NCBI RefSeq assembly: GCF_937871615.1
Contig: NZ_CALMPA010000045.1
Span: forward strand, 124,001 to 188,000
Direction of reading: 5' to 3'
DNA from: an uncultured Sphingomonas sp.
GTDB taxonomy: Bacteria > Pseudomonadota > Alphaproteobacteria > Sphingomonadales > Sphingomonadaceae
DNA: 64,000 nucleotides
Shown: one piece after another, positions 26,167-34,450 of the stretch
How the letters are laid out: every line of letters begins with the position of its first letter
Numbering within the stretch: the stretch's first letter is position 1
The notes under the pieces: model-generated
The model's database searches: none
What the model was told of the DNA's origin: nothing
The model's input: only the letters and a program-made list of their open reading frames with translations
Made by a program: the position numbers and the translations under genes

Positions 26167-26811
26167 TCAGGCTTCGTCGGTATCGGCGAGCTTCCAGTTC
26201 GGATCGCTGCTCTTGAGCGTCCGCGCGAAGGTCCACACATCATGCGTTTCTACCGCGTCGCTGGTCGATCCGGCGATCACATGCCCCTCGGCATCGCGGG
26301 TTACCGCGGCGATATCGGCATCGAAGCGCACGGTGATGCGCGCCTCGCGGCCATCGAGCGCGGCGCCGACGATCGTTGCCCGCTCGATCGAAACCAGCCG
26401 GTTCTCCAGCACCTCGCCCGCCGCATTGCGCGCTGCGATCGAATCAACGAACGCCCGCGCGACATCCGGCTCGACCAGATCGCCCAGCGCCCGCTCATCA
26501 CCGCGCCAGAACGCTTCGAGGATCATGCGATACGCCGCCTGCGATCCTTCAAGGAACCGCGCGACATCGAAACCCGGCTCGCCCGAGACGATCGCGCGCA
26601 GGCCATTTTCCGCCGCGCCCTCGATCGGGCGAACCGTCGCCTCGCGTACTTCGGGCGTCACATCAATCGCACGGGGGAGCGAGGCCGCGGGAACGCGATC
26701 GTCCGCCGGCTTGGGCAACGGCTGCTCATGCCCGGTACGCTTTCCGAGCACCGAATAGAGACGCAATGCCAAGAACCCGGCAACCATCGCTAGAAGGACT
26801 ATATAGAACAC
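26167..26811 (-). CDS. Tim44/TimA-family membrane-anchored adaptor
   Basis: Read from the GTG at 26809-26811 this is a 214-residue protein that starts with one transmembrane helix (FYIVLLAMVAGFLALRLYSVLG) followed by KRTGHEQ, the usual opening of bacterial TimA. A Tim44-like domain (about 80-210) then follows. GGAGG stands just before this GTG. An ATG at 26839-26841 would add 10 residues. Relatives sit in the inner membrane and are related to the mitochondrial import adaptor Tim44; the bacterial role is poorly defined. It is divergent from secB, a suggestive placement near protein export. Confidence 0.85.
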   Translation of the reverse strand: MFYIVLLAMVAGFLALRLYSVLGKRTGHEQPLPKPADDRVPAASLPRAIDVTPEVREATVRPIEGAAENGLRAIVSGEPGFDVARFLEGSQAAYRMILEAFWRGDERALGDLVEPDVARAFVDSIAARNAAGEVLENRLVSIERATIVGAALDGREARITVRFDADIAAVTRDAEGHVIAGSTSDAVETHDVWTFARTLKSSDPNWKLADTDEA

Positions 26812-26971
26812 TCGGCCTCCGATACCCTGAACGCACAACATAGGCGTGAAGCTCCCGCGATTCAATTTTTCGCGGCGTTGAAACGTCAAGATGCTGCTGC
26901 TAGGCGCGCGTTCACGGTTTTCGGGGCGCCTGACGTGCCCTTAACAGCTTTTTTCTGGGGAACGATACGAG

Positions 26972-27484
26972 ATGGCCGAACAGGACAATGGCGTGACCAC
27001 CGGCGGCGAACCGCTGCCCAATGGCGCCGATACGCTGCCGCAAGTGGGCCTGCTTTCGCAATATGTGAAGGATCTGTCGTTCGAGAACCCGAACGCCCCG
27101 GCGATCTATCAGAATCCGCAGGCGCCGGATATCAACGTGCAGTTCGACATCGGCTCGAATCAGGTCGCCGATGAAGTCCATGAGGTTGTCCTGAAGGTCG
27201 AGATTCGCGCCGAGAGCGCCGGCACTGTCGCCTTCATCGTCGAGCTTTCCTATGCTGGCCTGTTCGGGCTGCGCAATGTGCCGGTGGAAGCGGTGCAGCC
27301 GTTCCTGCTCGGCGAAGGCCCGCGCCTGCTTTTCCCGTTCGCGCGCCGTGTGGTGGCCGATGCCGTCCGCGATGGCGGCTTCCCGCCGCTGCTGCTCGAG
27401 CCGGTCGATTTCAACGGCCTTTATCACCAGCAGGCCGAAGCCCGCGCGCAGCAGGAAGCCGCCGGCAACATCGGCAACGCCTGA
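26972..27484 (+). CDS. secB: Protein-export chaperone SecB
   Basis: A 170-residue acidic chaperone of typical length. FDIGSNQVADEVHEVVLKVE and LFPFARRVVADAVRDGGFPP are strongly conserved SecB stretches. It keeps precursor proteins unfolded and hands them to SecA in the cytosol. It is divergent from the Tim44-domain gene, and murJ follows 25 bp downstream. Confidence 0.96.
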   Translation: MAEQDNGVTTGGEPLPNGADTLPQVGLLSQYVKDLSFENPNAPAIYQNPQAPDINVQFDIGSNQVADEVHEVVLKVEIRAESAGTVAFIVELSYAGLFGLRNVPVEAVQPFLLGEGPRLLFPFARRVVADAVRDGGFPPLLLEPVDFNGLYHQQAEARAQQEAAGNIGNA

Positions 27485-27509
27485 CGCAATCCCCGCGTCG
27501 GCGGCGATC

Positions 27510-29069
27510 ATGAATCTCACCCGCGCGCTCGGCTCGGTCGGCGGACTCACGCTGGCCAGCCGTGTGCTGGGCCTGGTGCGCGATTCGCTGTTCGCGCGCT
27601 TCGTCGGTGCGGGCTTCGCCTCCGATGCCTTCCTGATCGCGTTCCGGCTGCCCAACATGTTCCGCGCATTGTTCGCGGAAGGCGCCTTTTCCGCCGCGTT
27701 CATCCCGATGTTCAACCGCAAGGTCGCGGACCCGGACGGGGGCGGCCTGAAAGACGGGGTGAGCTTCGCGGAGAACGCGCTGTCGGTGTTGCTCCCGGTG
27801 CTGATCGGCATGACCGTGCTGATGGAGCTTGCCGCCTGGCCGGTGACATGGCTGCTCTCGGGCGGATTCCATGAAGCGAATGACGCGCAATTCACCTTCG
27901 CGGTGCAGCTTGCGCGGATCACCTTTCCCTATCTGTTGCTCATCAGCCTTGTTTCGCTGCTCGGCGGCATCCTCAATTCGCTGCATCGCTTCTGGGTGGC
28001 CGCCGCCGCGCCGATCCTGCTCAACCTCACGCTGATCGTCGCGCTTCTGTTCTTCCACAGCCACGAGCCGCTGTTCACCGCGCGCAATCAGGCGATCGCG
28101 GTGACGGTATCGGGCGCGTTGCAATTGCTGTGGCTGATCTGGGCGTGCCGGCGCGCGGGCGTGCACCTGCGCATCCGCCGCCCGACGCTCAACCCCGATG
28201 TGAAGAAGCTGCTTTCGCTGATCTGGCCCGCCGCCGCTGGGGCCGGCGCGGTGCAGATCAACCTCGTCATCTCCACCGCGCTCGCCGCCAGCCTGCTATC
28301 CGCCGGATCGGTGAGCTATATCTATTTCGCGGACCGGCTGAACCAGCTTCCGCTCGGCCTGATCGGCATCGGGCTGGGCACCGTGCTGCTCCCCACCATC
28401 TCATCCCAGCTTGGGCGCGGCGAGGCGGCGGCGGCGATGGAGACGCAGAACCGCGGCATGGAGCTGGCGCTGTTCTTCACGCTTCCCGCCACGATCGCGC
28501 TCATCATCTGTGGCGAGCCGATCGTCGCGGCATTGTTCCAGCACGGCAAGTTCACCCCCGCCGATACCGTCGCCACCGCGCAATCGCTCGCGGCCTTTTC
28601 GATCGGGCTGCCGAGCTACATCCTCGTTAAGGTGCTGACGCCGGGCTATTACGCGCGGCAGGATACGAAAACGCCGGTGCGTTTCGCGACCATCTCGATC
28701 GCGGTGAACCTCGTCCTCAACCTCGCCTTCATCCTGCCGCTGGGGCATATGGGGCCGCCGCTCGCCACCGCGCTCGCCTCCACCGTCAACGTCTGGATGT
28801 TGTGGCGTGAGCTTCGGCGGCGCGGGCATTTCATCCCCGACACGCAATTGCGCCGTCGCGCATGGCGGCTGGCCTCGGCGGCGCTGCTGATGGGCGTGGT
28901 GATGTATTTCGCCAACGATCTGTTCCGCCCCTATACCACCGGGCCAAGCCTGGAGCGGTGGGGCGCGATGTTCGTGCTGGTAGCGGTTGGCGGCTTGGTT
29001 TACGCCGCCGCGACCTTCCTGTTCGGCGCGTTCCGGCTCGCCGATGCGCGAAGGTTGGTCCGTCGATAA
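27510..29069 (+). CDS. murJ: Lipid II flippase MurJ
   Basis: A 519-residue inner-membrane protein with about 14 transmembrane helices. ASRVLGLVRDSLFARFVGAG at the N-terminus and AEGAFSAAFIPMF are MurJ/MviN signatures carrying the essential arginines. It flips lipid II to the periplasm for peptidoglycan synthesis. The frame is open upstream into secB, but the ATG at 27510 is the expected start. trpS follows 17 bp later. Confidence 0.95.
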   Translation: MNLTRALGSVGGLTLASRVLGLVRDSLFARFVGAGFASDAFLIAFRLPNMFRALFAEGAFSAAFIPMFNRKVADPDGGGLKDGVSFAENALSVLLPVLIGMTVLMELAAWPVTWLLSGGFHEANDAQFTFAVQLARITFPYLLLISLVSLLGGILNSLHRFWVAAAAPILLNLTLIVALLFFHSHEPLFTARNQAIAVTVSGALQLLWLIWACRRAGVHLRIRRPTLNPDVKKLLSLIWPAAAGAGAVQINLVISTALAASLLSAGSVSYIYFADRLNQLPLGLIGIGLGTVLLPTISSQLGRGEAAAAMETQNRGMELALFFTLPATIALIICGEPIVAALFQHGKFTPADTVATAQSLAAFSIGLPSYILVKVLTPGYYARQDTKTPVRFATISIAVNLVLNLAFILPLGHMGPPLATALASTVNVWMLWRELRRRGHFIPDTQLRRRAWRLASAALLMGVVMYFANDLFRPYTTGPSLERWGAMFVLVAVGGLVYAAATFLFGAFRLADARRLVRR

Positions 29070-29086
29070 ATCAGACAAGGGAAATC

Positions 29087-30094
29087 ATGCGCGTCGTTTC
29101 CGGCATCAAGCCCACCGGCAATCTCCACCTCGGCAATTATCTCGGCGCGGTGAAGCAGTGGGTGGTGATGCAGAACGAGATTCAGGCCCAGGGCGGGGAG
29201 ACGATGTATTTCATCGCCGATCTCCACGGCCTGACCGAGTGGATCGCCCCGGCTGACCTCACCGCCAATACGATCGAGATGACCGCCACGCTGGTCGCCG
29301 CCGGGATCGACCCGGAACGCTCGATCCTATTCAACCAGACGCGGGTGCCCGCGCATAGCGAGTTGGCGTGGCTGCTCAACAATGTCGCGCGGGTCGGCTG
29401 GCTCAACCGAATGACCCAGTTCAAGGACAAGGCGGGAAAGAACCGCGAGGGTGCCTCCGTCGGCCTCTATGATTATCCGGTGCTGATGGCGGCGGACGTG
29501 CTGCTCTATAACGCGACGCACGTGCCGGTCGGCGAGGATCAGAAGCAGCATCTGGAGCTGGCGCGTGACATCGCCACCAAGTTCAACCTCGATTACAAGC
29601 GCGATCTGTTCACCCTGCCCGAGCCGCTGGTGAGCAAGGAAGCGCCGCGCATCATGAGCCTGCGCGATGCCTCCGCGAAAATGTCCAAATCCAATCCGTC
29701 GGTGCAATCGGTGGTGAAGCTGATCGACACGGATGACGTGATCGCCGACAAGTTCCGCAAGGCCAAGACCGATCCGGACGCGCTGCCGGATTCGTGGGAG
29801 GCGCTGGACGGGCGGCCTGAGGCGCGCAACCTCGTCACCATCTTCGCCGCGCTGGCGGATCGCACGCCCGGCGATGTGATCGCGGAATTCGCCGGCCAGG
29901 GCTTCGGTCAGTTCAAGCCCGCGCTCGCCGATCTTGCGGTCGCCAAACTTGGCCCGATCCGCGATGAAATGGTGCGCCTGCTGGACGACCGCGCGGCGAT
30001 CGACGCGATCCTGGCGCGCGGGGCGGCGAAGGCGCGGGCGCTGGCCGAGCCGATGTTGCGCGCCACACAGGAGGCGATGGGGTTGCTCGCCTGA
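29087..30094 (+). CDS. trpS: Tryptophanyl-tRNA synthetase
   Basis: A 335-residue class Ic synthetase. The HIGH-type motif is in GNLHLGNYLGA near residue 15, and KMSKS lies in DASAKMSKSNPS. SGIKPTGNLHLGNYLGAVKQ is a clear TrpS opening. It charges tRNA-Trp in the cytosol. AAGGG lies 9 nt before the ATG at 29087. It is followed by a 10-bp stem-loop. Confidence 0.96.
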   Translation: MRVVSGIKPTGNLHLGNYLGAVKQWVVMQNEIQAQGGETMYFIADLHGLTEWIAPADLTANTIEMTATLVAAGIDPERSILFNQTRVPAHSELAWLLNNVARVGWLNRMTQFKDKAGKNREGASVGLYDYPVLMAADVLLYNATHVPVGEDQKQHLELARDIATKFNLDYKRDLFTLPEPLVSKEAPRIMSLRDASAKMSKSNPSVQSVVKLIDTDDVIADKFRKAKTDPDALPDSWEALDGRPEARNLVTIFAALADRTPGDVIAEFAGQGFGQFKPALADLAVAKLGPIRDEMVRLLDDRAAIDAILARGAAKARALAEPMLRATQEAMGLLA

Positions 30095-30103
30095 ACGGTT
30101 GAT

Positions 30104-30135
30104 CGCCGCCCGCCCGATCTCGCACGCGGGCGGCG
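30104..30135 (+). terminator. Stem-loop after trpS
   Basis: CGCCGCCCGC pairs perfectly with GCGGGCGGCG around a 12-nt loop, 10 bp after the trpS stop. There is no T-run, so termination may be partial or factor-aided. Confidence 0.5.
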
Positions 30136-30247
30136 AACCCCACGATGATGGCGAAAATCACCAACTATTGGCGCCGTATCAGCGAATGGATATGCCCCGC
30201 CCCGACCGCGCCTGAATAATTTATCTATATTTCAGCATGATAAAGGA

Positions 30248-30265
30248 TTGGCACGGCTCCTGCTT
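30248..30265 (+). promoter_or_regulatory. Sigma-54 (RpoN) promoter upstream of the PspC-domain gene
   Basis: TTGGCACGGCTCCTGCTT has the invariant GG (30250-30251) and GC (30262-30263) with exactly 10 nt between. It matches the TGGCACG-N4-TTGC consensus with only one deviation. An AT-rich stretch lies directly upstream. Transcription should begin near 30275, giving a leader of about 40 nt before the ATG at 30317. In enterobacteria psp genes are sigma-54 dependent. Confidence 0.75.
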
Positions 30266-30316
30266 AGCAACCGGCATCGTGTGGAGCCTCGCTCCGCCAG
30301 CCGATGGAGCCAGTAA

Positions 30317-30622
30317 ATGTCCGCCGATCATGCCGCCCCCGCCCCCCAGAAGGCCGAGATTTTCGGGGTCTGCCGTCGCCTTGGCGATGATTTCGGATTT
30401 CATCCGAATATCCTGCGCGTCGCGCTGGCGATCGGGCTGGTGTGGAGCATCGAGGGCGTCGCCTTCGCTTACGCCGCGATGGGTGTGATCGTGCTGCTCA
30501 GCCGGATGCTCGCGCCCGAGCCGGGCCGCGCGCCGGTCTCTGAGGTAAATTCCGCCACGACTTACGCGCCCGCCACTGAACAGAATAACGCGCCCGCCCC
30601 GCCGCTGTCACGGGCGGCCTGA
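30317..30622 (+). CDS. PspC-domain envelope protein
   Basis: A 101-residue protein. IFGVCRRLGDDFGFHPNILR followed by a long hydrophobic stretch (VALAIGLVWSIEGVAFAYAAMGVIVLL) is the PspC domain, an inner-membrane sensor or effector of the phage-shock response. The tail is a Pro/Ala-rich hydrophilic segment. No pspA, pspB or pspF is adjacent, so it stands alone. A good sigma-54 promoter precedes it, which strengthens the phage-shock link. Confidence 0.85.
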   Translation: MSADHAAPAPQKAEIFGVCRRLGDDFGFHPNILRVALAIGLVWSIEGVAFAYAAMGVIVLLSRMLAPEPGRAPVSEVNSATTYAPATEQNNAPAPPLSRAA

Positions 30623-30643
30623 GGCCCCCGCCCGCCCGGTGCG

Positions 30644-32062
30644 TCAGCTTTCGAGTTGATGCATCAAGACGCGGACGGCGCCGTCGATATCATGATCGCT
30701 ATCGCGCAATTCCTCGATCCGCCGAACCGCATGGATCACCGTCGAATGATCGCGCCCACCGAATTTCCGGCCGATTTCCGGCAATGAACGCGTGGTGAGG
30801 CGCTTGGCAAGATACATCGCGATCTGGCGTGGCCGCGCCACCGCCCGCGCGCGGCGCGCGGAAACCAGGTCGATCGGCTTCAGCTCGAAATGCGTCGAGA
30901 CCGCCTTCTGGATCTCGTCGATCGTCACGCGGCGCTGGCCGCCGCGCAGCACCTCGCCCAGCACGCCGATCGCGAAATCGAGGTCGATCGCGTCCCCGGT
31001 CAGTTGCGCATAAGCGACGACACGGTTGAGCGCGCCTTCCAGTTCGCGAATGTTGCTGCGGATACGCCCGGCGAGCATATCCAGCACCTCGCGCGGCACC
31101 CGCGCGTCGGGCAGATCCGCCAGCTTGCGGTCGAGGATCGCACGACGCAGCTCAAGCGACGGCGCCTTGATGTCGGCGACCAGCCCGATCGCCATGCGGC
31201 CGACGATGCGCGATTCGATCCCGTCGAGCGCCTGCGGGCAGCGATCGGCGGAAATCACCAGCCGCTTGCCCGCCGCCATGATCTCGTTGACGGTGTGGAA
31301 GAATTCCTCCTGCGTCGAATCCTTGCCCGCGATGAACTGAAGATCGTCGATCAGCAGCAGATCGCAGCCACGCAACCGCGCCTTGAACGCGAAGGTGTCG
31401 CGCGCACGCAGCGCCGAGACGAACTCGAACATGAAGCGTTCGGCGGACATGAACATCACGCGTGCGCCGGGTTCGGCGGCAAGGAATTCATGCGCGATGG
31501 CGTGCATCAGATGGGTCTTGCCCTGCCCCGTGCCGGCATGAAGGAACAACGGGCTGAAGCGCACCGGCCCCGGCGCGGCGAGCGCACGCGCGGCATTGAA
31601 CGCGACCTTGTTCGACGAATCGACAACGAAGCGATCGAAGGTGAGGCGCGGATCGAGCGTCGGCCGATCGGCGGCGACCGGGAGCGGCGCGGGCGTGGCG
31701 GCGGGCGCCTGCTCCACCGCCACGGCTGGCGCCAGCGCGATCACTTCGGGCGCGGCGGTTGCGCGCGCCGTCTCGATCGCCACGGTGCGCACGGCGGGCA
31801 GCACAGCGCGGAATTCGTGCAGCAGCCGATCCGCATAATGGTTGCGGACCCAATTGGTCATGAAGGCCGAAGGCAGCGCGAGCCGGATCGCCTCGGCATC
31901 CCCGGTTTCGACCAGGTCCATCGGCTTCAGCCATTGTTCGAACAGGCGCGCGCCAGCCGATTCGCGCAGGTTGTTGCGCACACGTGCCCAGGCACGCGCC
32001 ACCTCACTCACCTGCTCAAAAGATCGACCGCTGGATACCACGCACAAGTCTCCCATGGTCAC
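30644..32062 (-). CDS. dnaA: Chromosomal replication initiator DnaA
   Basis: A 472-residue initiator. Domain I covers residues 20-100, followed by a variable Ala/Pro linker. The AAA+ domain has Walker A AGTGQGKTHL and Walker B LLLIDDLQF, and the C-terminal helix-turn-helix carries the DnaA signature FGGRDHSTVIHAVRRIEEL. It opens oriC with ATP. The start may be GTG at 32060-32062 or ATG at 32054-32056. It is preceded by an AT-rich, GANTC-rich intergenic region and the rpsT gene, a common alphaproteobacterial order. Confidence 0.96.
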   Translation of the reverse strand: MTMGDLCVVSSGRSFEQVSEVARAWARVRNNLRESAGARLFEQWLKPMDLVETGDAEAIRLALPSAFMTNWVRNHYADRLLHEFRAVLPAVRTVAIETARATAAPEVIALAPAVAVEQAPAATPAPLPVAADRPTLDPRLTFDRFVVDSSNKVAFNAARALAAPGPVRFSPLFLHAGTGQGKTHLMHAIAHEFLAAEPGARVMFMSAERFMFEFVSALRARDTFAFKARLRGCDLLLIDDLQFIAGKDSTQEEFFHTVNEIMAAGKRLVISADRCPQALDGIESRIVGRMAIGLVADIKAPSLELRRAILDRKLADLPDARVPREVLDMLAGRIRSNIRELEGALNRVVAYAQLTGDAIDLDFAIGVLGEVLRGGQRRVTIDEIQKAVSTHFELKPIDLVSARRARAVARPRQIAMYLAKRLTTRSLPEIGRKFGGRDHSTVIHAVRRIEELRDSDHDIDGAVRVLMHQLES

Positions 32063-32392
32063 GACACGGGAGTCGCAACCGTTTGCCTACCACCAGTATA
32101 AAGCCCCCCGAAGTGGTCCCCACTACGGTACGGAATACGACGCTGTTACATCGTGCGCGAAACGATCGTCATCGCGACGGAGCAAGGTTTAGGAACAAGC
32201 GCGTGAGTCGATCAAGAGCGCTACTCGATACAATTCCGAAATAAACACGGTTGACTCGGCGCGGAGCGCGCAAATCCGTCAAAAATCTTACAAAGCACTG
32301 TAATATATAACATATTCTAAAACGCGGAGAGTCGACCAACGCGCGAATCGCGGGGAATCCATGACTCTTTGGTTACAACCGCCGCGGACGAC
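32063..32392. other. AT-rich dnaA-rpsT intergenic region with a GANTC cluster
   Basis: This stretch of about 330 bp has no gene. It contains an AT-rich core around 32262-32322 and seven GANTC sites (32070, 32205, 32253, 32329, 32345, 32355 and 32363), four of them within 39 bp. GANTC is the target of the cell-cycle methylase CcrM in alphaproteobacteria. It presumably carries the dnaA promoter. I found no TTATCCACA-like DnaA box, so I do not call it oriC. Confidence 0.6.
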
Positions 32393-32427
32393 AAAAAGCC
32401 CGCCGGGCAACCCCGGCGGGCTTTTTT
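32393..32427 (-). terminator. Intrinsic terminator of rpsT (bidirectional form)
   Basis: GCCCGCCGGG and CCCGGCGGGC form a perfect 10-bp stem with a 4-nt loop. It is flanked by AAAAA on one side and TTTTTT on the other, 23 bp after the rpsT stop. Confidence 0.92.
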
Positions 32428-32449
32428 GTCTAACGCGGCGTTAAGGCGA

Positions 32450-32713
32450 TCAGCCCAGCGCGGCGACCCGCTTGGTCAGGCGCGAGAACTTGCGGCTGGC
32501 GGTATTGCGGTGAAGCACGCCACGCGCGACGCCACGCGCCATTTCCGGCTGCGCTTCGGCCAGCGCCACAACGGCGGTTGCCTTGTCGCCGGCTGCGAGC
32601 GCGGCTTCGACGCGCTTCACGAAGGTGCGGATACGGCCCACGCGGTTACCGTTGACTTCGGCCCGGCGCTGGTTGCGACGGATGCGCTTCTTCGCTTGCG
32701 GCGTGTTCGCCAT
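32450..32713 (-). CDS. rpsT: 30S ribosomal protein S20
   Basis: An 87-residue basic protein beginning [20 protein letters not shown] and containing [19 protein letters not shown], the S20 signature. It binds 16S rRNA in the small subunit. It is followed by a strong intrinsic terminator and lies between mutM and dnaA. Confidence 0.97.
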   Translation of the reverse strand: MANTPQAKKRIRRNQRRAEVNGNRVGRIRTFVKRVEAALAAGDKATAVVALAEAQPEMARGVARGVLHRNTASRKFSRLTKRVAALG

Positions 32714-32803
32714 TGACGTCCTCGAAATCTAGTCGATGAAAAAAGGGCGCCGGATTTCCCATCGCCCTGGAAGCGCGCCCCTTAACGCGCGGCGCCCTCC
32801 TGG

Positions 32804-33619
32804 TCAACCACGCTGGCACGCCGGGCACCAGAAGGTGGAGCGCCCGCCTTCGGCATATCGTTCCACCACGCCGCCGCACGCGCACGCCAGCCCCTCGCGG
32901 CCATAAACCGCGAATTGCTTGGAGAAATAGCCCAGTTCGCCATCGGGCCGCGCATAATCGCGCAGGCTCGATCCGCCCGCTTCGATCGCGGAGAGCAGCA
33001 CCGCGCGAATCGCCTCCACCAGCCGATCGAGCTTCACGCGCGATAATTCGCCCGCCGCTCGCTTCGGCGAGATATGCGCAAGGTGCAGCGCTTCGCACAC
33101 ATAGATATTGCCCAGCCCGGCGACGATCCGCTGATCGAGCAGCATCAGCTTGATCGACGCGCGCCGCCCCGCGAGCGCGCGATAGAGATACGCCCCGGTC
33201 AATTCAGGCCCCAATGGCTCCGGCCCCAGCGCGGCGAAGGCGGGAAACGCGGTGAGCGCATCACTGCGCCACAAATCGACCAAGCCGAATCGGCGCGGAT
33301 CGTTGAGCGCGATGCTGCGTCCGCCATCCGTTTCGATCAGCAGATGGTCGTGCGGGAGCAACTCCCCCGGATCGACCCGCCATTTCCCCGACATGCCGAG
33401 ATGGAAGATCATCGTATCGCCGCGATCGGTGTCGATCAGCCCGTATTTGGCCCGCCGCCCGAGCGCGATCACGCGCGCGCCGGTCATCCGCTGGCGCAGA
33501 TCCTCCGGGAACGGGCGGCGCAAATCGGGGCGGCGCGCCTCGATCGAGGCGATCACCGCGCCCTCCAGCACCGGCGCGAGGCCGCGCACGGTGGTTTCTA
33601 CCTCGGGAAGCTCTGGCAT
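32804..33619 (-). CDS. mutM: Formamidopyrimidine-DNA glycosylase
   Basis: A 271-residue base-excision repair enzyme. MPELPEVETT gives the catalytic Pro2 and Glu3 (after Met removal Pro is the Schiff-base nucleophile), and the central H2TH region precedes a C-terminal zinc finger. It removes 8-oxoguanine. The finger reads CACG and then WCPAC, so the first ligand pair is spaced C-x-C instead of the usual C-x2-C; the second pair is normal. It is divergent from ubiE with a 50-bp gap. Confidence 0.95.
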   Translation of the reverse strand: MPELPEVETTVRGLAPVLEGAVIASIEARRPDLRRPFPEDLRQRMTGARVIALGRRAKYGLIDTDRGDTMIFHLGMSGKWRVDPGELLPHDHLLIETDGGRSIALNDPRRFGLVDLWRSDALTAFPAFAALGPEPLGPELTGAYLYRALAGRRASIKLMLLDQRIVAGLGNIYVCEALHLAHISPKRAAGELSRVKLDRLVEAIRAVLLSAIEAGGSSLRDYARPDGELGYFSKQFAVYGREGLACACGGVVERYAEGGRSTFWCPACQRG

Positions 33620-33669
33620 TTGTCGCTCCCTCTAGCCCGACGCCACCGCCCCCGCTAGGGCTGCATTCC

Positions 33670-34401
33670 ATGAGCGAAACCGTCTCCTTCGGCTATGAGG
33701 AAGTCGCCCGCGAGGACAAGACCGCCCGCGTCGGCGGCGTCTTCACCAGCGTCGCCAGCCGCTACGATATAATGAACGATGCCATGTCCGCCGGTATGCA
33801 CCGGCTGTGGAAGGATCGCTTCGTGCGCCGCGTGAAGCCGCGCGCGGGCGAGCAGATTCTCGACATGGCCGGCGGCACCGGAGACATCGCCTTCCGGCTG
33901 GAACGATCGGGTGCGAGCGTGACGGTGGCCGATATCAATCCGGCGATGCTGGAAGTCGGCATGAAGCGCGCGCAGGAGCGCGGCATCGACGGCCTCGTCT
34001 GGACCGAGGCGAACGCCGAAACGCTGACTTTCCCCGATCGCTTCTTCGACGCATACACTATCGCCTTCGGCATCCGGAACGTCACCGATATTCCGGCGGC
34101 GCTCCGCGAGGCGCATCGCGTGCTGCGGCGTGGCGGGCGCTTTTTCTGCCTTGAATTCTCCACCACGCAATGGCCGGGATTCAAGGAAATCTACGACAGC
34201 TATTCGCATCATCTGGTGCCGCGCATCGGCGAACTGCTGGCGCACGACCGCGACAGTTATCGTTACCTGATCGAATCGATCCGCCGCTTTCCGGATATGC
34301 CCGCGTTCGAGGGGATGATCCGCGCCGCCGGCTTCACCCAGACGAAGGTGGAGCCGCTGCTCGGCGGGCTGGTCGCCATTCACAGCGGCTGGAAGACGTG
34401 A
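33670..34401 (+). CDS. ubiE: Ubiquinone/menaquinone biosynthesis C-methyltransferase UbiE
   Basis: A 243-residue SAM-dependent methyltransferase. FTSVASRYDIMNDAMSAGMH is the UbiE N-terminal signature, ILDMAGGTGDIAF is SAM motif I, and YTIAFGIRNVTD is the second family signature. It methylates the ubiquinone ring precursor. It starts the ubiE-ubiB-coaBC-dut run, with 49 bp to ubiB. Confidence 0.96.
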   Translation: MSETVSFGYEEVAREDKTARVGGVFTSVASRYDIMNDAMSAGMHRLWKDRFVRRVKPRAGEQILDMAGGTGDIAFRLERSGASVTVADINPAMLEVGMKRAQERGIDGLVWTEANAETLTFPDRFFDAYTIAFGIRNVTDIPAALREAHRVLRRGGRFFCLEFSTTQWPGFKEIYDSYSHHLVPRIGELLAHDRDSYRYLIESIRRFPDMPAFEGMIRAAGFTQTKVEPLLGGLVAIHSGWKT

Positions 34402-34450
34402 ACATGCCCCAGCATGGTCGCACCCCCGCGCCGGCGGGGCTCCATTCCGT

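Noticed and set aside
32063-32392. Chromosomal origin of replication upstream of dnaA
   Set aside because: AT-rich and GANTC-rich, but I found no convincing DnaA box and alphaproteobacterial origins are often not next to dnaA. Left as an intergenic feature.
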